Shown in pieces: positions 52,230-60,867 of a stretch of DNA of 64,000 nucleotides. The translations under genes were made by a program, and so were the position numbers. The DNA is from Acidobacteriota bacterium (GTDB lineage Bacteria; Acidobacteriota; Holophagae; Holophagales; Holophagaceae). The stretch is taken from contig JAJYRN010000011.1 in NCBI GenBank assembly GCA_021794095.1, positions 1 to 64,000 of the forward strand, in the 5' to 3' direction. Every line of letters begins with the position of its first letter. Positions within the stretch are counted from its first letter, which is position 1. Below the pieces are notes generated by a model. The model saw only the letters and a program-made list of their open reading frames with translations. It did not search any database and was not told the DNA's origin.

Positions 52230-55200
52230 ATGTGGATCGTCCGGCTGGCCCTGCGGAGGCCCTACACCACGGCGGTGATGTGCCTGCTGGTGCTGCTGAT
52301 GGGGCTGCTCTCCGTCCAGCGCATGCTGGTGGACATCTTCCCCACCATTGATATCCCCGTGGTGGCGGTGGTGTGGACCTACGGCGGCCTCAGCCCGCAG
52401 GAGATGGAACAGCGGGTGGTCACCATCAGCGAGCGCTCCATGTCCACCACGGTGAACGGTATCCAGCGCATCGAGTCCCAGAGCATCGCAGGCATGGGCC
52501 TCCTGCGGGTCTACTTCCAACCCGGCACGGACATCGGCTCGGCCATCGCGCAGATCAACGCCGTGAGCAGCGCAGTCCTCCGCATCCTGCCGCCGGGCAT
52601 CACGCCGCCGCTGGTCATCCAGTACAGTGCCGGGAATGTGCCGGTGATGCAGCTCACGGCGCGGAGCGACACCATGCCGGAGCAGAACGTCGTGGACTAC
52701 ACCACGAACTTCGTGCGGCTGCGCCTGTTCACCATCCCCGGCCTCTCCACGCCGCTGCCCTACGGGGGCAAGAGCCGGCAGGTCTCCGTGGATCTCGATC
52801 TGGCCAAGCTGGCGGCTCGGGGTCTGAGCCCCGCGGATGTGGTCAACGCCCTGTCCGCCGAGAATGTCATCACGCCGGCGGGCGTGGCGCGCATGGGCGC
52901 GCGCGAGCTGCCCATCCTCACCAATTCGAGCCCCTCCACCATCGCGGCCTTCGAGCAGATCCCCCTCAAGGTGGTGAATGGGCGGCCCGTGCTGCTGGGC
53001 GATGTGGCCCGCGTGTACGACGGCTTCGCGGACCAGACGAACATCGTCCGGGTGAACGGGAAGCGGGCCACCTACCTGGCCATCCTGAAGAAGGCGGACG
53101 CCTCCACCCTGGCCGTGGTGGATGCGGCCAAGGCCGTGCTGCCGAGCATCCAGGCCGCCGCGCCCAAGGGGCTGGTCCTGAAGTTCGACTTCGACCAGAG
53201 CAGCTTCGTGCGGGGCGCGATCCTGGACGTGGTGAAGGAGGCCCTGGCCTCGTCCCTCCTGGTGTCGCTGATGATCCTGCTGTTCCTCGGTTCCTGGCGC
53301 AGCATGCTCATCGTCTGCACGAGCATCCCCCTGGCCATTCTGGTGGGCCTCATTGGCCTCAAACTGACGGGGCAGACGCTCAACATCATGACCCTGGGCG
53401 GCCTCAGCCTCGCCATCGGCATGTTGGTGGATGACGCCACGGTGGAGGTGGAGAACATCCACCGCAACCAGGCCATGGGCAAGCCACTGACGGTGGCGAT
53501 TCTCGATGGCGCTAGGCAGATCGCGGTGCCCGCCATCGTGGCCACCCTGGCCATCTGCATCGTGTTCTTCCCGGTGGTGCTGCTGGTCGGGCCCGCCAAG
53601 TACCTCTTCACGCCGCTGGCCATGGCGGTGGTGTTCTCCATGCTGGCCTCGTACCTGCTGTCCCGGACCCTGGTGCCCACCATGGCCCGCATGCTCATGG
53701 AACACGACCATGCCACACCGACGAGCCTCCGGGGCCGTTTCAACGCCTGGCGGGAGCGCTGGCTGGGCCGCTTCCAGGCCGCCTACGGCCGGGCCCTGGA
53801 CCAGGTGCTGCACCATCGCGTCTTCGTGCTGGCGGTGGCGATCGCCTTCCTGGCCATCAGCTCCGGCCTGCTGCTGGTCATCGGCCGGGACTTCTTCCCC
53901 TCGGTGGATGTGGGGCTGATGAAGCTGCACGTGCGGACCCCGGCGGGCATGCGGCTGGAGGAGACCGAGCGGGTGGTGGCGCGGGTGGAGGACCAGGTGC
54001 GGGCGACCATCCCGCCGAAGGATCTCGGGTCCATCAACAGCAACATCGGGCTGCTCACCCCGGTGAACATGGCCTTCACGCCCAGCGACAACGTCAGCAG
54101 CCAGGATGCGGACCTGTTCATCTCCCTGAAACGGGACCACGCGCCCACCCAGGGCTACATGGACCGCCTGCGGGCGTCGCTGCCGAAGGCCTTCCCCGGT
54201 GTGGAGTTCTACTTCCAGCCCGCCGACATCGTGAGCCAGGTGCTGAACTTCGGCGTGGCCGCGCCCGTGGATGTGCAAGTGGAGGGCCGGAACCTGGCGG
54301 AGAGCAGCGCCCTGGCCCAGCGGCTGGAGCAGGGCATCCGGGGCATTCCGGGCGCGGTGGATGTGCGCATCAAGCAGGCGTCCGCCGCGCCGGCCTACCG
54401 CCTGGATGTGGACCGCCTGCGGGCGGCCCGGGCGGGGCTCTCCCAGCGGGATATCGCCAACGGCATGCTGGTGTCCCTGTCCGGCAACGGCCAGCTGGCG
54501 CCTTCGTACTTCCTGAACCCCGCGAATGGCGTGAACTACACGGTGGTGGTCAAGGCGCCCCTGGCTGAGCTCAGCTCCCCCGGCCAGCTCATGGCCACGC
54601 CCTTCGGCTTCCCCGGCGCGGCCAGCCTCCTCCAGTCGGGGGTGGATCACCCGGCGGGCACGGTGGGGCAGCCCGCCTTCGAGGCGCTGGACAACTTCGC
54701 CACCCTCCAGCGGGTGACCACGCCGACGGAGATCAGCCACTACACCGTGATGCGCGTGGTGGATGTGATGGCCAATGTGGAAGGGCGGGATCTGGGCGGC
54801 GTGGTGGGCGACATCCAGTCCCGCATCCGCGCCCTGGGCAAGCTGCCGCCGGGCACCGCCATCCGCATCCGGGGCCAGAACGAGGTGATGACGGAATCCT
54901 TCCGCAGCCTCGGCGGCGGCCTGGTCATCGCCATCGCGCTGGTCTACCTGCTCATGGTGGTGCTGTTCCAGAGCTGGCTGGATCCCTTCATCATCATCAC
55001 CGCCGTGCCGGGCGCCCTGGCGGGCATCCTGTGGATGCTGGCCCTCACGGGCACCACGTTCAACGTGGAATCGCTGATGGGCTCCATCATGGCGGTGGGC
55101 ATCGCCACCTCGAACGCCATCCTCATCGTGAGCTTCGCCAATGAGGTCCGCGTGGCCCGGCCGGAGCTGAGCGCGCTCGAAGCGGTCCTCGAGGCCGGCA

Positions 55201-55454
55201 AGGTGCGCCTGCGGCCGGTGCTGATGACGGCCCTGGCCATGATCATCGGCATGCTGCCCATGGCCCTGGCCCTGGGCGAGGCGGGCAGCCAGAACGCGCC
55301 GCTGGGGCGGGCGGTGATCGGGGGCCTGCTGGCAGCCACCTTCGTGACCCTCTTCATCGTGCCGGTGTTCTACAGCCTCCTGCGGCGGAAGCCGCCCACG
55401 GCCCACCTGCTGGAAAGCCGGTTCCAGGACGAACAGCAAGGGAGTGAAGCATGA
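52230..55454 (+). CDS. RND-family multidrug efflux permease
   Basis: 1074 residues with the AcrB-like layout: twelve membrane helices and two large periplasmic loops. The N-terminus is WIVRLALRRPYTTAVMCLL. TM4 carries the proton-relay pair Asp-Asp in GMLVDDATVEVENIH. TM1-adjacent DIFPTIDIPVV and loop TLGGLSLAIG are HAE1/HAE2 signatures. It exports drugs, metabolites or toxic organics using the proton gradient. It overlaps the adaptor gene by 4 nt. No outer-membrane channel gene follows. Confidence 0.95.
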   Translation: MWIVRLALRRPYTTAVMCLLVLLMGLLSVQRMLVDIFPTIDIPVVAVVWTYGGLSPQEMEQRVVTISERSMSTTVNGIQRIESQSIAGMGLLRVYFQPGTDIGSAIAQINAVSSAVLRILPPGITPPLVIQYSAGNVPVMQLTARSDTMPEQNVVDYTTNFVRLRLFTIPGLSTPLPYGGKSRQVSVDLDLAKLAARGLSPADVVNALSAENVITPAGVARMGARELPILTNSSPSTIAAFEQIPLKVVNGRPVLLGDVARVYDGFADQTNIVRVNGKRATYLAILKKADASTLAVVDAAKAVLPSIQAAAPKGLVLKFDFDQSSFVRGAILDVVKEALASSLLVSLMILLFLGSWRSMLIVCTSIPLAILVGLIGLKLTGQTLNIMTLGGLSLAIGMLVDDATVEVENIHRNQAMGKPLTVAILDGARQIAVPAIVATLAICIVFFPVVLLVGPAKYLFTPLAMAVVFSMLASYLLSRTLVPTMARMLMEHDHATPTSLRGRFNAWRERWLGRFQAAYGRALDQVLHHRVFVLAVAIAFLAISSGLLLVIGRDFFPSVDVGLMKLHVRTPAGMRLEETERVVARVEDQVRATIPPKDLGSINSNIGLLTPVNMAFTPSDNVSSQDADLFISLKRDHAPTQGYMDRLRASLPKAFPGVEFYFQPADIVSQVLNFGVAAPVDVQVEGRNLAESSALAQRLEQGIRGIPGAVDVRIKQASAAPAYRLDVDRLRAARAGLSQRDIANGMLVSLSGNGQLAPSYFLNPANGVNYTVVVKAPLAELSSPGQLMATPFGFPGAASLLQSGVDHPAGTVGQPAFEALDNFATLQRVTTPTEISHYTVMRVVDVMANVEGRDLGGVVGDIQSRIRALGKLPPGTAIRIRGQNEVMTESFRSLGGGLVIAIALVYLLMVVLFQSWLDPFIIITAVPGALAGILWMLALTGTTFNVESLMGSIMAVGIATSNAILIVSFANEVRVARPELSALEAVLEAGKVRLRPVLMTALAMIIGMLPMALALGEAGSQNAPLGRAVIGGLLAATFVTLFIVPVFYSLLRRKPPTAHLLESRFQDEQQGSEA

Positions 55455-56560
55455 GCGAGCGGCCGGAATCCCCCGCCTTCAAGCGGGGCGGAATCATCGC
55501 GCTGGTGCTGGCAGCCGGGGGCGTTGGAAGCCTCCTGCTGGCCCGGCAGACTGCCACCCGGCGGGAGGCCCGGCGCCTCCATGCCGTGCTGGAGGCGGGC
55601 CCCCATGTCCGCACCGCCCGGATCACGCTCGAAGGCGGGGACCGGGGCCTGACGATCCAGGGCGAGGCCCTGCCCTACGCCACCACCACCCTCTACGCCA
55701 AGGTCAGTGGCTTCCTGAAAGCCATCCCCGTGGACAAGGGCACCCAGGTGAGGCAGGGGCAGACAGTGGCCGTGGTGGAATCCCCCGAAACCGACCGCCA
55801 GACCCAGGCCCTCCAGGCCGATGCGGCGAACAAGCGACGGAACGCCCAGCGGGCCGAGGCCCTGGGCCGCGACGGGCTGCTGAGCCCCCAGGATGTGGAA
55901 CAGGCGGTCACGGCCGCCCAGGTGGCCGAGGCCACCCTGGCCTCGCAGGCGGCCCTCAAGGGCTACGAGATCGTCCGGGCGCCCTTCAGCGGCGTGGTGA
56001 CCCAGCGGTTCGTGGACCCCGGCGCGCTCATCCAGAACGGCGGCTCCACCGCCAGTGCCCAGCCCCTGGTCACCCTCGACCAGGTGGACCGCCTGCGGGT
56101 GAGCTTCTACCTGGATGCCTCCGTGGCGGGCGCGGTGAAGGTGGGAACGCCCATGGAGGTGCGCCCCGTGGACCATCCCGAGGTGGTGCGGAGCCTCCGC
56201 GTGAGCCGCCTGGCCGGGGCCCTGGACCCAAAAACCCGCACCCTGCTGGCCGAAGGGGATCTGGACAACCGGGACCACGCCTTCCTGCCCGGCGGCTTCG
56301 TGGAGGTGGCCCTCAAGGTGGCGGTTCCGGAGCGCCTGGCCCTGCCCGATACGGGCGTGATCCTGCGCCAGGGCCGCCCCTTCGCCGCGGTGCTCCAGCC
56401 CGATGGGCGCGTGCGCTTCCAGCCCCTCCAGCTCGGGGAGGATGCCGGCCAGAAGGTCCGGGTGTTGCAGGGCCTCAGGGATGGCGAGGTGGTGGTGCTG
56501 AATGCACCCGCGGACCTGAAGGACGGCGACCGGGTTCAGGCGGCGGGTTCGCCCTCCTGA
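55451..56560 (+). CDS. RND efflux periplasmic adaptor (membrane fusion protein)
   Basis: 369 residues. An N-terminal membrane anchor (GIIALVLAAGGVGSLLLA), a biotinyl-lipoyl half (YAKVSGFLKAIPVDKGTQV), a short coiled-coil hairpin (about 110-165) and the matching lipoyl half (YEIVRAPFSGVVTQRFVDPG) precede beta-barrel and membrane-proximal domains. It bridges the RND permease to an outer-membrane channel encoded elsewhere. The 4-nt overlap with the permease shows coupling. Its end overlaps the convergent DUF4149-like gene by 25 nt. Confidence 0.94.
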   Translation: MSERPESPAFKRGGIIALVLAAGGVGSLLLARQTATRREARRLHAVLEAGPHVRTARITLEGGDRGLTIQGEALPYATTTLYAKVSGFLKAIPVDKGTQVRQGQTVAVVESPETDRQTQALQADAANKRRNAQRAEALGRDGLLSPQDVEQAVTAAQVAEATLASQAALKGYEIVRAPFSGVVTQRFVDPGALIQNGGSTASAQPLVTLDQVDRLRVSFYLDASVAGAVKVGTPMEVRPVDHPEVVRSLRVSRLAGALDPKTRTLLAEGDLDNRDHAFLPGGFVEVALKVAVPERLALPDTGVILRQGRPFAAVLQPDGRVRFQPLQLGEDAGQKVRVLQGLRDGEVVVLNAPADLKDGDRVQAAGSPS

Positions 56561-57060
56561 GGGACGGGCAGCAGGCCCACGGTGCCCGCCAGCCCCAGGG
56601 CCAGCAGGATCCGCAGGAAGAAGATCTGGCGGCTGAGGCCGTGGGCCTTGTCGTAGGCCACGCGGTCCGGCTGGCCGGGGGCCAGGGATTCGATGGGCGC
56701 GCCGATGCGGGCCCGGATGTCCTGGATCTTGGGCGTGACCACGGCGCTGCTGGCCAGGCACATCACGAGGGCCACGAGCCAGGCCGCGCTCCAGAGGCGC
56801 AGGGGGCCGATGACGTCCTCCTTCATTTCCGCCAGCCAGCGCGCCCCCCAGCTCAGCAGGCCGGCCAGGCCGAAGGCGCCCCAGGCGGCCCAGTCCAGGC
56901 GCGCCACCATCAGCCCCGCGATCCGGCCCGCCACATCCCGGCTGGGCAGCTCCCGGAACAGCAGGGGGGCCAGCAGGCCGAAACCCAGCGCCGCGCCGGC
57001 CCAGAGCACCAGCAGGGCTGCGGAAGCCCGGTCCAGGCGGCGGAAGCTGCGCTCGTTCAT
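56536..57060 (-). CDS. DUF4149-like membrane protein
   Basis: 174 residues with four membrane helices (ASAALLVLWAGAALGFGLLA; LDWAAWGAFGLAGLLSWGA; LWSAAWLVALVMCLASSAVV; IFFLRILLALGLAGTVGLL). VVTPKIQDIRARIG and the DRVAYDKAHGLSRQIF segment are typical of the DUF4149 group of unknown function. The ATG at 57060 is used. The longer upstream frame has no support. It is downstream of the pseudopilin-like gene on the same strand. Confidence 0.75.
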   Translation of the reverse strand: MNERSFRRLDRASAALLVLWAGAALGFGLLAPLLFRELPSRDVAGRIAGLMVARLDWAAWGAFGLAGLLSWGARWLAEMKEDVIGPLRLWSAAWLVALVMCLASSAVVTPKIQDIRARIGAPIESLAPGQPDRVAYDKAHGLSRQIFFLRILLALGLAGTVGLLPVPQEGEPAA

Positions 57061-57097
57061 GTGTTCTCCCCTGGGGGACGAAGGCTGAGAACCGGCT

Positions 57098-57499
57098 TCA
57101 CCACTCATTGTAGGGAATGCCGTTCGAGCCCTTTTCCGTGGAGCCGCTGCGGACCCGGAAGATGCCCAGTTCCGCATCGGGATTGCTGGGATCCGGTTCT
57201 TCGTACTGAATCTGCCAGGTGTCCCGGGACTGGGTCATGGGATCCCAGGGGATGTCCCGGAGGTAGCCGTATTCCCGCAGGGCCGACAGGCTGGAGGGGT
57301 ACTTGCCGCGGTCGGCGCGGTACTGCTCCAGGGCGTTGTTGATCTGGAAGAGGTTCTCCTTGAGGACGGCCTCCCGGGCGACCTGGGTCTTGTGGCGGTA
57401 GCCCGCCAGCCCCACCGTGGCCAGGATGGCCAGGATGGTCATGACCGTGAGCAGTTCCAGCAGAGTGAACCCGTGCTGTCGGGACGGGGCGAGACGCAT
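57098..57499 (-). CDS. Type II secretion / type IV pilin-like pseudopilin (GspG-like)
   Basis: 133 residues. A short basic leader MRLAPSRQHG is followed by the prepilin site G-FTLLELLTVMTILAIL, with Glu at position +5 of the mature form and a hydrophobic helix. The rest, with LKENLFQINNALEQYRADRG, YPSSLSAL and WDPMTQSRDTWQIQY, matches GspG-type major pseudopilins. No other secretion genes are nearby, so it is an orphan member whose role, in secretion or as a minor pilin, is uncertain. Confidence 0.88.
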   Translation of the reverse strand: MRLAPSRQHGFTLLELLTVMTILAILATVGLAGYRHKTQVAREAVLKENLFQINNALEQYRADRGKYPSSLSALREYGYLRDIPWDPMTQSRDTWQIQYEEPDPSNPDAELGIFRVRSGSTEKGSNGIPYNEW

Positions 57500-57593
57500 G
57501 GAACCACCTTACCGTAACGGATGCGACGGGCGGGATGCCGGTTCCAGATCGCAGCTAGACTGGGGGGTGATTTCTCCTCCATCCCGCTCTCCC

Positions 57594-58313
57594 ATGAGGT
57601 TTCCCGTGGCGGTTCCTCTGAGCCGAATCCTTCGTGCCGGGCTCATCCCGGTGCTGCTGCTGGCCGGGATGGCCTGCAAACGGCCGGAGACCGCCCTGCG
57701 CGAGCGCCCCGCCCAGCGGGTCGAACTGGTCCAGAAGGTGAAGGGCATGACGCCAGAAGAGGAACGCGCCCTGGTGGCCCGGATCTCAGAGGGGCTGGGC
57801 CTGCCCCCCTCAGCCGAGGTTCCCGCAGGTGGCTCCACCCGGGTGCTGCGCCTGAGGCTCACGGGGGGGCCGGACCCCGATGCCACGCGGGGCCTCGGAC
57901 GGACCTGGATCGTGTCGGTGGGAGAGGGCTTCGTCCTGGGTGCCTTCCTCGCCAGCGGGGCGCCCGGCTACACCTTCACCTCCTGGGAAACGACGGCCAT
58001 CGGGGGTGGGGTCGGGGTCATCCTCGGGACGGCCTACGGCCCGATCCGGTACCGGGAGAACCAGACCCGGATGCAGCGGTACGGCTACCTGCCCTGGAAG
58101 ATCCTCGCAGAATGGGAAGTGGTAGATCGGGGGCCGGGCCGGGGGGAGGATGTGGTGGCGCAGACCCGGCCGGTGGACCTGGATCCGGAACCCTTCCTGC
58201 ACCCGCTGCCTCCCGGCGCGCGCACGGAGGCCGCCGTGCGCGCGGCCTCCCTCGAGGCCATCGCCGAGGCGCTTCTCCAGAAGGTGAAGGGCGCGCCAGA
58301 GGCGGTCCGCTAG
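57594..58313 (+). CDS. Putative lipoprotein with glycine-rich hydrophobic segment
   Basis: 239 residues from the ATG at 57594. A lipoprotein-like signal (RILRAGLIPVLLLAGMAC, non-canonical lipobox with Met at -2) is followed by a helical region and a hydrophobic glycine-rich segment (TTAIGGGVGVILGTAYGPI) as in proteins inserting near membranes. A C-terminal part (RTEAAVRAASLEAIAEALL) is helical. No family is recognised. It is convergent with pfkA with a 4-nt overlap. Confidence 0.7.
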   Translation: MRFPVAVPLSRILRAGLIPVLLLAGMACKRPETALRERPAQRVELVQKVKGMTPEEERALVARISEGLGLPPSAEVPAGGSTRVLRLRLTGGPDPDATRGLGRTWIVSVGEGFVLGAFLASGAPGYTFTSWETTAIGGGVGVILGTAYGPIRYRENQTRMQRYGYLPWKILAEWEVVDRGPGRGEDVVAQTRPVDLDPEPFLHPLPPGARTEAAVRAASLEAIAEALLQKVKGAPEAVR

Positions 58314-59512
58314 TCGCTGGTCATGATGAACAGAGGGCCCATCTCGAAGATGTTGTGGTAGTGGGGCCGCAGGCGCTCGGGGCTGTAGTACTTCTCGACA
58401 TTCACCTGTTTCTTGCTGCTGGTCACCACATCCACCGGGACGTTGTCATAGCGGCCGTTGCGGAGCACCACCAGGCGGCCATGCACGCCCTTCAGGAGGA
58501 GGTCCAGGGCCAGGTTGCCGTAGGCCATGGGCACGATGGAATCAAGGGCGTCCGGATCCCCGCCGCGCACCAGGTACCCCAGCTTCTGGTTGATGACGTT
58601 CACGGTGCGGCCCTGGTTGTAGGTGGGGCTGCGGGCCTGCAACTCGGCGGACACCAGGTCTCCGATGCCCCCCAGTTTGGCGTGGCCGAAGGCATCCCGG
58701 GACAGGTCGGCGAACACCATGTTGCCCCCGAACCGGGCCCCCTCGGACACCAGGACGATGGCGTACTTGCTGGAATTGCGATGGCGGTCCCGCGACAGCA
58801 GTTCCGTGAGCCGCTCGATGTCGAAGGGCGATTCGGGGATCACGCAGCGGTTGGCAGCCCCGGCCATGGTGGGGAGCATGGCCGTGAAGCCCGCGTAGCG
58901 GCCGAACACCTCCACCACCAGGAAGCGCTCGTGGGAGCCCGCGCTGGTGCGCAGCCGGTTGATCATCTCGATGGTGCGGGTGACGCAGGTGCTGAAGCCG
59001 ATGCAGTAGTCGGTGCCCGGCACATCGTTGTCCATGGTCTTGGGGATGGCGACCACGCGCACGCCTTCCCGGTAGAGGCGCACCGCCACGCTGAGGGTGT
59101 CGTCACCGCCGATGGGGATCAGGTGGCTGATGCCCAGGAAATCGAGGTTCTTGAGTACCTCCGGGACGAGGTCGTTCACGTCCGCAGCGTAGGCCTCCTT
59201 CAGATGACCGGGCACATCCTCCCGCTTCACGGACATGGGGTTGGTGCGGGAGCTGTGGAGGAACGTCCCCCCCGTCCGTCCCGCCCGGTTGACCACTTCC
59301 TCCGTGAGGGCCTGTACACACTCGCTGTTGTCCGCCTGGGGATCCCGGATGAGGTTCACCAGGCCCGCCCACCCGCGGCGGATACCCAGCACCTGGTAGC
59401 CCTCCCCCAGGGCCCGGATGGTCACCGCCCGGATGGCCGGGTTGAGGCCCGGCACATCGCCGCCTCCCGTGAGGATGCCGATCACGCCCTTGGTGGCTTT
59501 GCCGGTGGCCAT
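58310..59512 (-). CDS. pfkA: 6-phosphofructokinase, PPi-dependent signature
   Basis: 400 residues of the PfkA family. GILTGGGDVPGLNPAIRA is the N-terminal phosphate site. The donor-specificity positions read GGDDT (135-139, Asp138) and PKTMDND (157-163, Lys158). ATP-type enzymes have Gly at both, while PPi-type enzymes have Asp and Lys. This predicts a reversible pyrophosphate-fructose-6-phosphate phosphotransferase. The catalytic Asp is in TMDND, and the hexose site is SEGARFGG with downstream residues. It stands alone between hppD and the lipoprotein. Confidence 0.9.
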   Translation of the reverse strand: MATGKATKGVIGILTGGGDVPGLNPAIRAVTIRALGEGYQVLGIRRGWAGLVNLIRDPQADNSECVQALTEEVVNRAGRTGGTFLHSSRTNPMSVKREDVPGHLKEAYAADVNDLVPEVLKNLDFLGISHLIPIGGDDTLSVAVRLYREGVRVVAIPKTMDNDVPGTDYCIGFSTCVTRTIEMINRLRTSAGSHERFLVVEVFGRYAGFTAMLPTMAGAANRCVIPESPFDIERLTELLSRDRHRNSSKYAIVLVSEGARFGGNMVFADLSRDAFGHAKLGGIGDLVSAELQARSPTYNQGRTVNVINQKLGYLVRGGDPDALDSIVPMAYGNLALDLLLKGVHGRLVVLRNGRYDNVPVDVVTSSKKQVNVEKYYSPERLRPHYHNIFEMGPLFIMTSD

Positions 59513-59579
59513 GGTGCACTCCCGGGATCAACCTGGGGCCGGATCCCGCCGGTTGCCAGAAAAAGCTTTTTGACGCGGA

Positions 59580-60689
59580 TCAGAGCACGCCGCGCTTCTT
59601 CTGATCCAGCTCGATGGAGTCGTACAGGGCCTGGAAATTGCCCTCGCCGAAGCCCATATTCCCCCGCCGCTGGATGATCTCGAAGAACAGCGGGCCGATC
59701 TGGTCCTCGGTGAAGATCTGAAGAAGGTAGCCGCTGGCGTCACCGTCAATCTGAATGCGCAGCTCCTTCATGAGCGCCAGATCCTCGCGCACGGCGTAGC
59801 CACCCTGGGCGATGCGGCCGGGCAGCAGATCGTAGTAGGCATCCGGGATCTCCAGGAATCGGAAGCCCTGGGCCTTGAGGGTGCGCAGGGCGTGGGCGAT
59901 GTCGTTGGTGGACATGGCGATGTGCTGGACGCCTTGGCCCTTGTGCCGGTTCACGTACTCCTGGACCTGGCTCTTCTCGTCCGTGGGCTGATTGATGGGG
60001 ATGATCACGCGGTTGTTGGGGCTCTGCACCACCTTGGAATCCAGGCCGGTGCCCAGGGCGCCCCGGATGTGGAACTCCCGAGTGACGCCGAAGCCGTAGA
60101 CGCCCTCGTAGAAGGCCACCAGGGCATCCATCTCGCCCGGGCCCACATTGTTGGTGAGGTGGTCCACCCGCACCAGGCCCGGGTCGCAGAGGGCGGGTGC
60201 GGGATCGGGAACGAGTTCTGGCCAGAAGGCCGCCGGTTGGCCCTTCCGCTCCAGGAGGACGTTCCATACCTCGCCCACGCCCTGGATCGCCGCGAGGCGG
60301 AGGGAACCTCCGCCCAGATCATAGGACTGGGCCTCCTGACGCACGGTGGCGCCACGCCGGCGCGCCTCCGCCAGGGCGGCATCCAGATCCTCCACCTCGA
60401 AGGCGAGGGCGCAGGCGCCTTCGCCGTGGGCCTGGAAGTAGCGGCCTGCGGGGTGGGAGGTGTCCGCTTCGAAGATGAGGACATCCATGTGCTGCTGCCG
60501 GAGGTGGATCATGCGGCCCCAGGCTGCCTCGCCCGAGGCCACCCGGACGAAGCCCAGGCGGCGGTAGAGGCCTTCCAGGCGCGCGATGGAGCCGGTCAGC
60601 TGGAGGTGGTCCAGGCGGCGGAGGCCCAGGGGATTGCTGGCGGATGGGCCGTTCGATGGGGTGGTGAGCGCGAAACTGGGCGTGGTCAT
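59580..60689 (-). CDS. hppD: 4-hydroxyphenylpyruvate dioxygenase
   Basis: 369 residues. It converts 4-hydroxyphenylpyruvate to homogentisate in tyrosine catabolism. It has two vicinal-oxygen-chelate halves, with Fe ligands His177 (VDHLTNN), His256 (VQHIAMST) and Glu337 (LFFEIIQRRG). The C-terminal gating helix region GFGEGNFQALYDSIE is intact. The ATG at 60689 (MTTPSFALTT) has GAGGT 5 nt upstream. The longer frame upstream is not used. A palindrome-rich region precedes it. Homogentisate dioxygenase is not in this window. Confidence 0.95.
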   Translation of the reverse strand: MTTPSFALTTPSNGPSASNPLGLRRLDHLQLTGSIARLEGLYRRLGFVRVASGEAAWGRMIHLRQQHMDVLIFEADTSHPAGRYFQAHGEGACALAFEVEDLDAALAEARRRGATVRQEAQSYDLGGGSLRLAAIQGVGEVWNVLLERKGQPAAFWPELVPDPAPALCDPGLVRVDHLTNNVGPGEMDALVAFYEGVYGFGVTREFHIRGALGTGLDSKVVQSPNNRVIIPINQPTDEKSQVQEYVNRHKGQGVQHIAMSTNDIAHALRTLKAQGFRFLEIPDAYYDLLPGRIAQGGYAVREDLALMKELRIQIDGDASGYLLQIFTEDQIGPLFFEIIQRRGNMGFGEGNFQALYDSIELDQKKRGVL

Positions 60690-60730
60690 GGGAACCTCGT
60701 CGAAGACGTCCCAGTCTGGTGCCACTTTCG

Positions 60731-60746
60731 AGTGACGGGCGTCACA
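60731..60746. promoter_or_regulatory. CRP-like palindrome in the hppD leader
   Basis: AGTGA-CGGGCG-TCACA, containing the perfect palindrome GTGAC-GGGC-GTCAC. It resembles the CRP-type site upstream of the act-cox operon. It lies downstream of the predicted hppD start, a repressing position. Confidence 0.5.
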
Positions 60747-60766
60747 CGATATATGATTACTCTAGT

Positions 60767-60786
60767 GTATTCAATAACTTGAATAC
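60767..60786. promoter_or_regulatory. 20-bp perfect palindrome upstream of hppD (candidate operator)
   Basis: GTATTCAA-TAAC-TTGAATAC. It overlaps the predicted -10 region of hppD, so a bound protein would block transcription. The half-site does not tell me the regulator family. Confidence 0.6.
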
Positions 60787-60797
60787 TATTGAGTCAA
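60769..60797 (-). promoter_or_regulatory. Candidate hppD promoter
   Basis: On the minus strand: TTGACT (60797-60792), a 17-nt spacer, and TTGAAT (60774-60769), predicting a start near 60762. The -35 lies within a second small palindrome ATTGA-G-TCAAT (60788-60798). The region is strikingly AT-rich for this genome. Confidence 0.45.
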
Positions 60798-60810
60798 TTA
60801 TCAGTGCACA

Positions 60811-60837
60811 ATGAAAACGGGCCCGCCATGCGGGCCC
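60811..60837 (-). terminator. Intrinsic terminator of infB
   Basis: On the minus strand GGGCCCGC-ATG-GCGGGCCC (60837-60819) is followed by GTTTTCAT: an 8-bp GC stem, 3-nt loop and short U-tract about 30 nt after the infB stop. Confidence 0.75.
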
Positions 60838-60847
60838 ATTTCGTGCT

Positions 60848-60864
60848 CCGCGCCAAGCGCGGAT
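60848..60864. repeat. Short GC palindrome with CAA loop after infB
   Basis: TCCGCGC-CAA-GCGCGGA: a 7-bp perfect stem with the same CAA loop as the longer intergenic palindromes, 4 nt past the infB stop and just before the terminator. Confidence 0.5.
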
Positions 60865-60867
60865 CGG

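Noticed and set aside
51702-55439. A 1245-codon open frame on the minus strand
   Set aside because: It is the complement of the marR and RND permease genes and is rich in His/Arg/Asp with no domain.
55451-57342. A TolC-like outer-membrane factor after the RND adaptor
   Set aside because: Looked for as the expected third gene. The next gene is a four-helix DUF4149-like protein on the other strand, and the long plus-strand frame here is a shadow.
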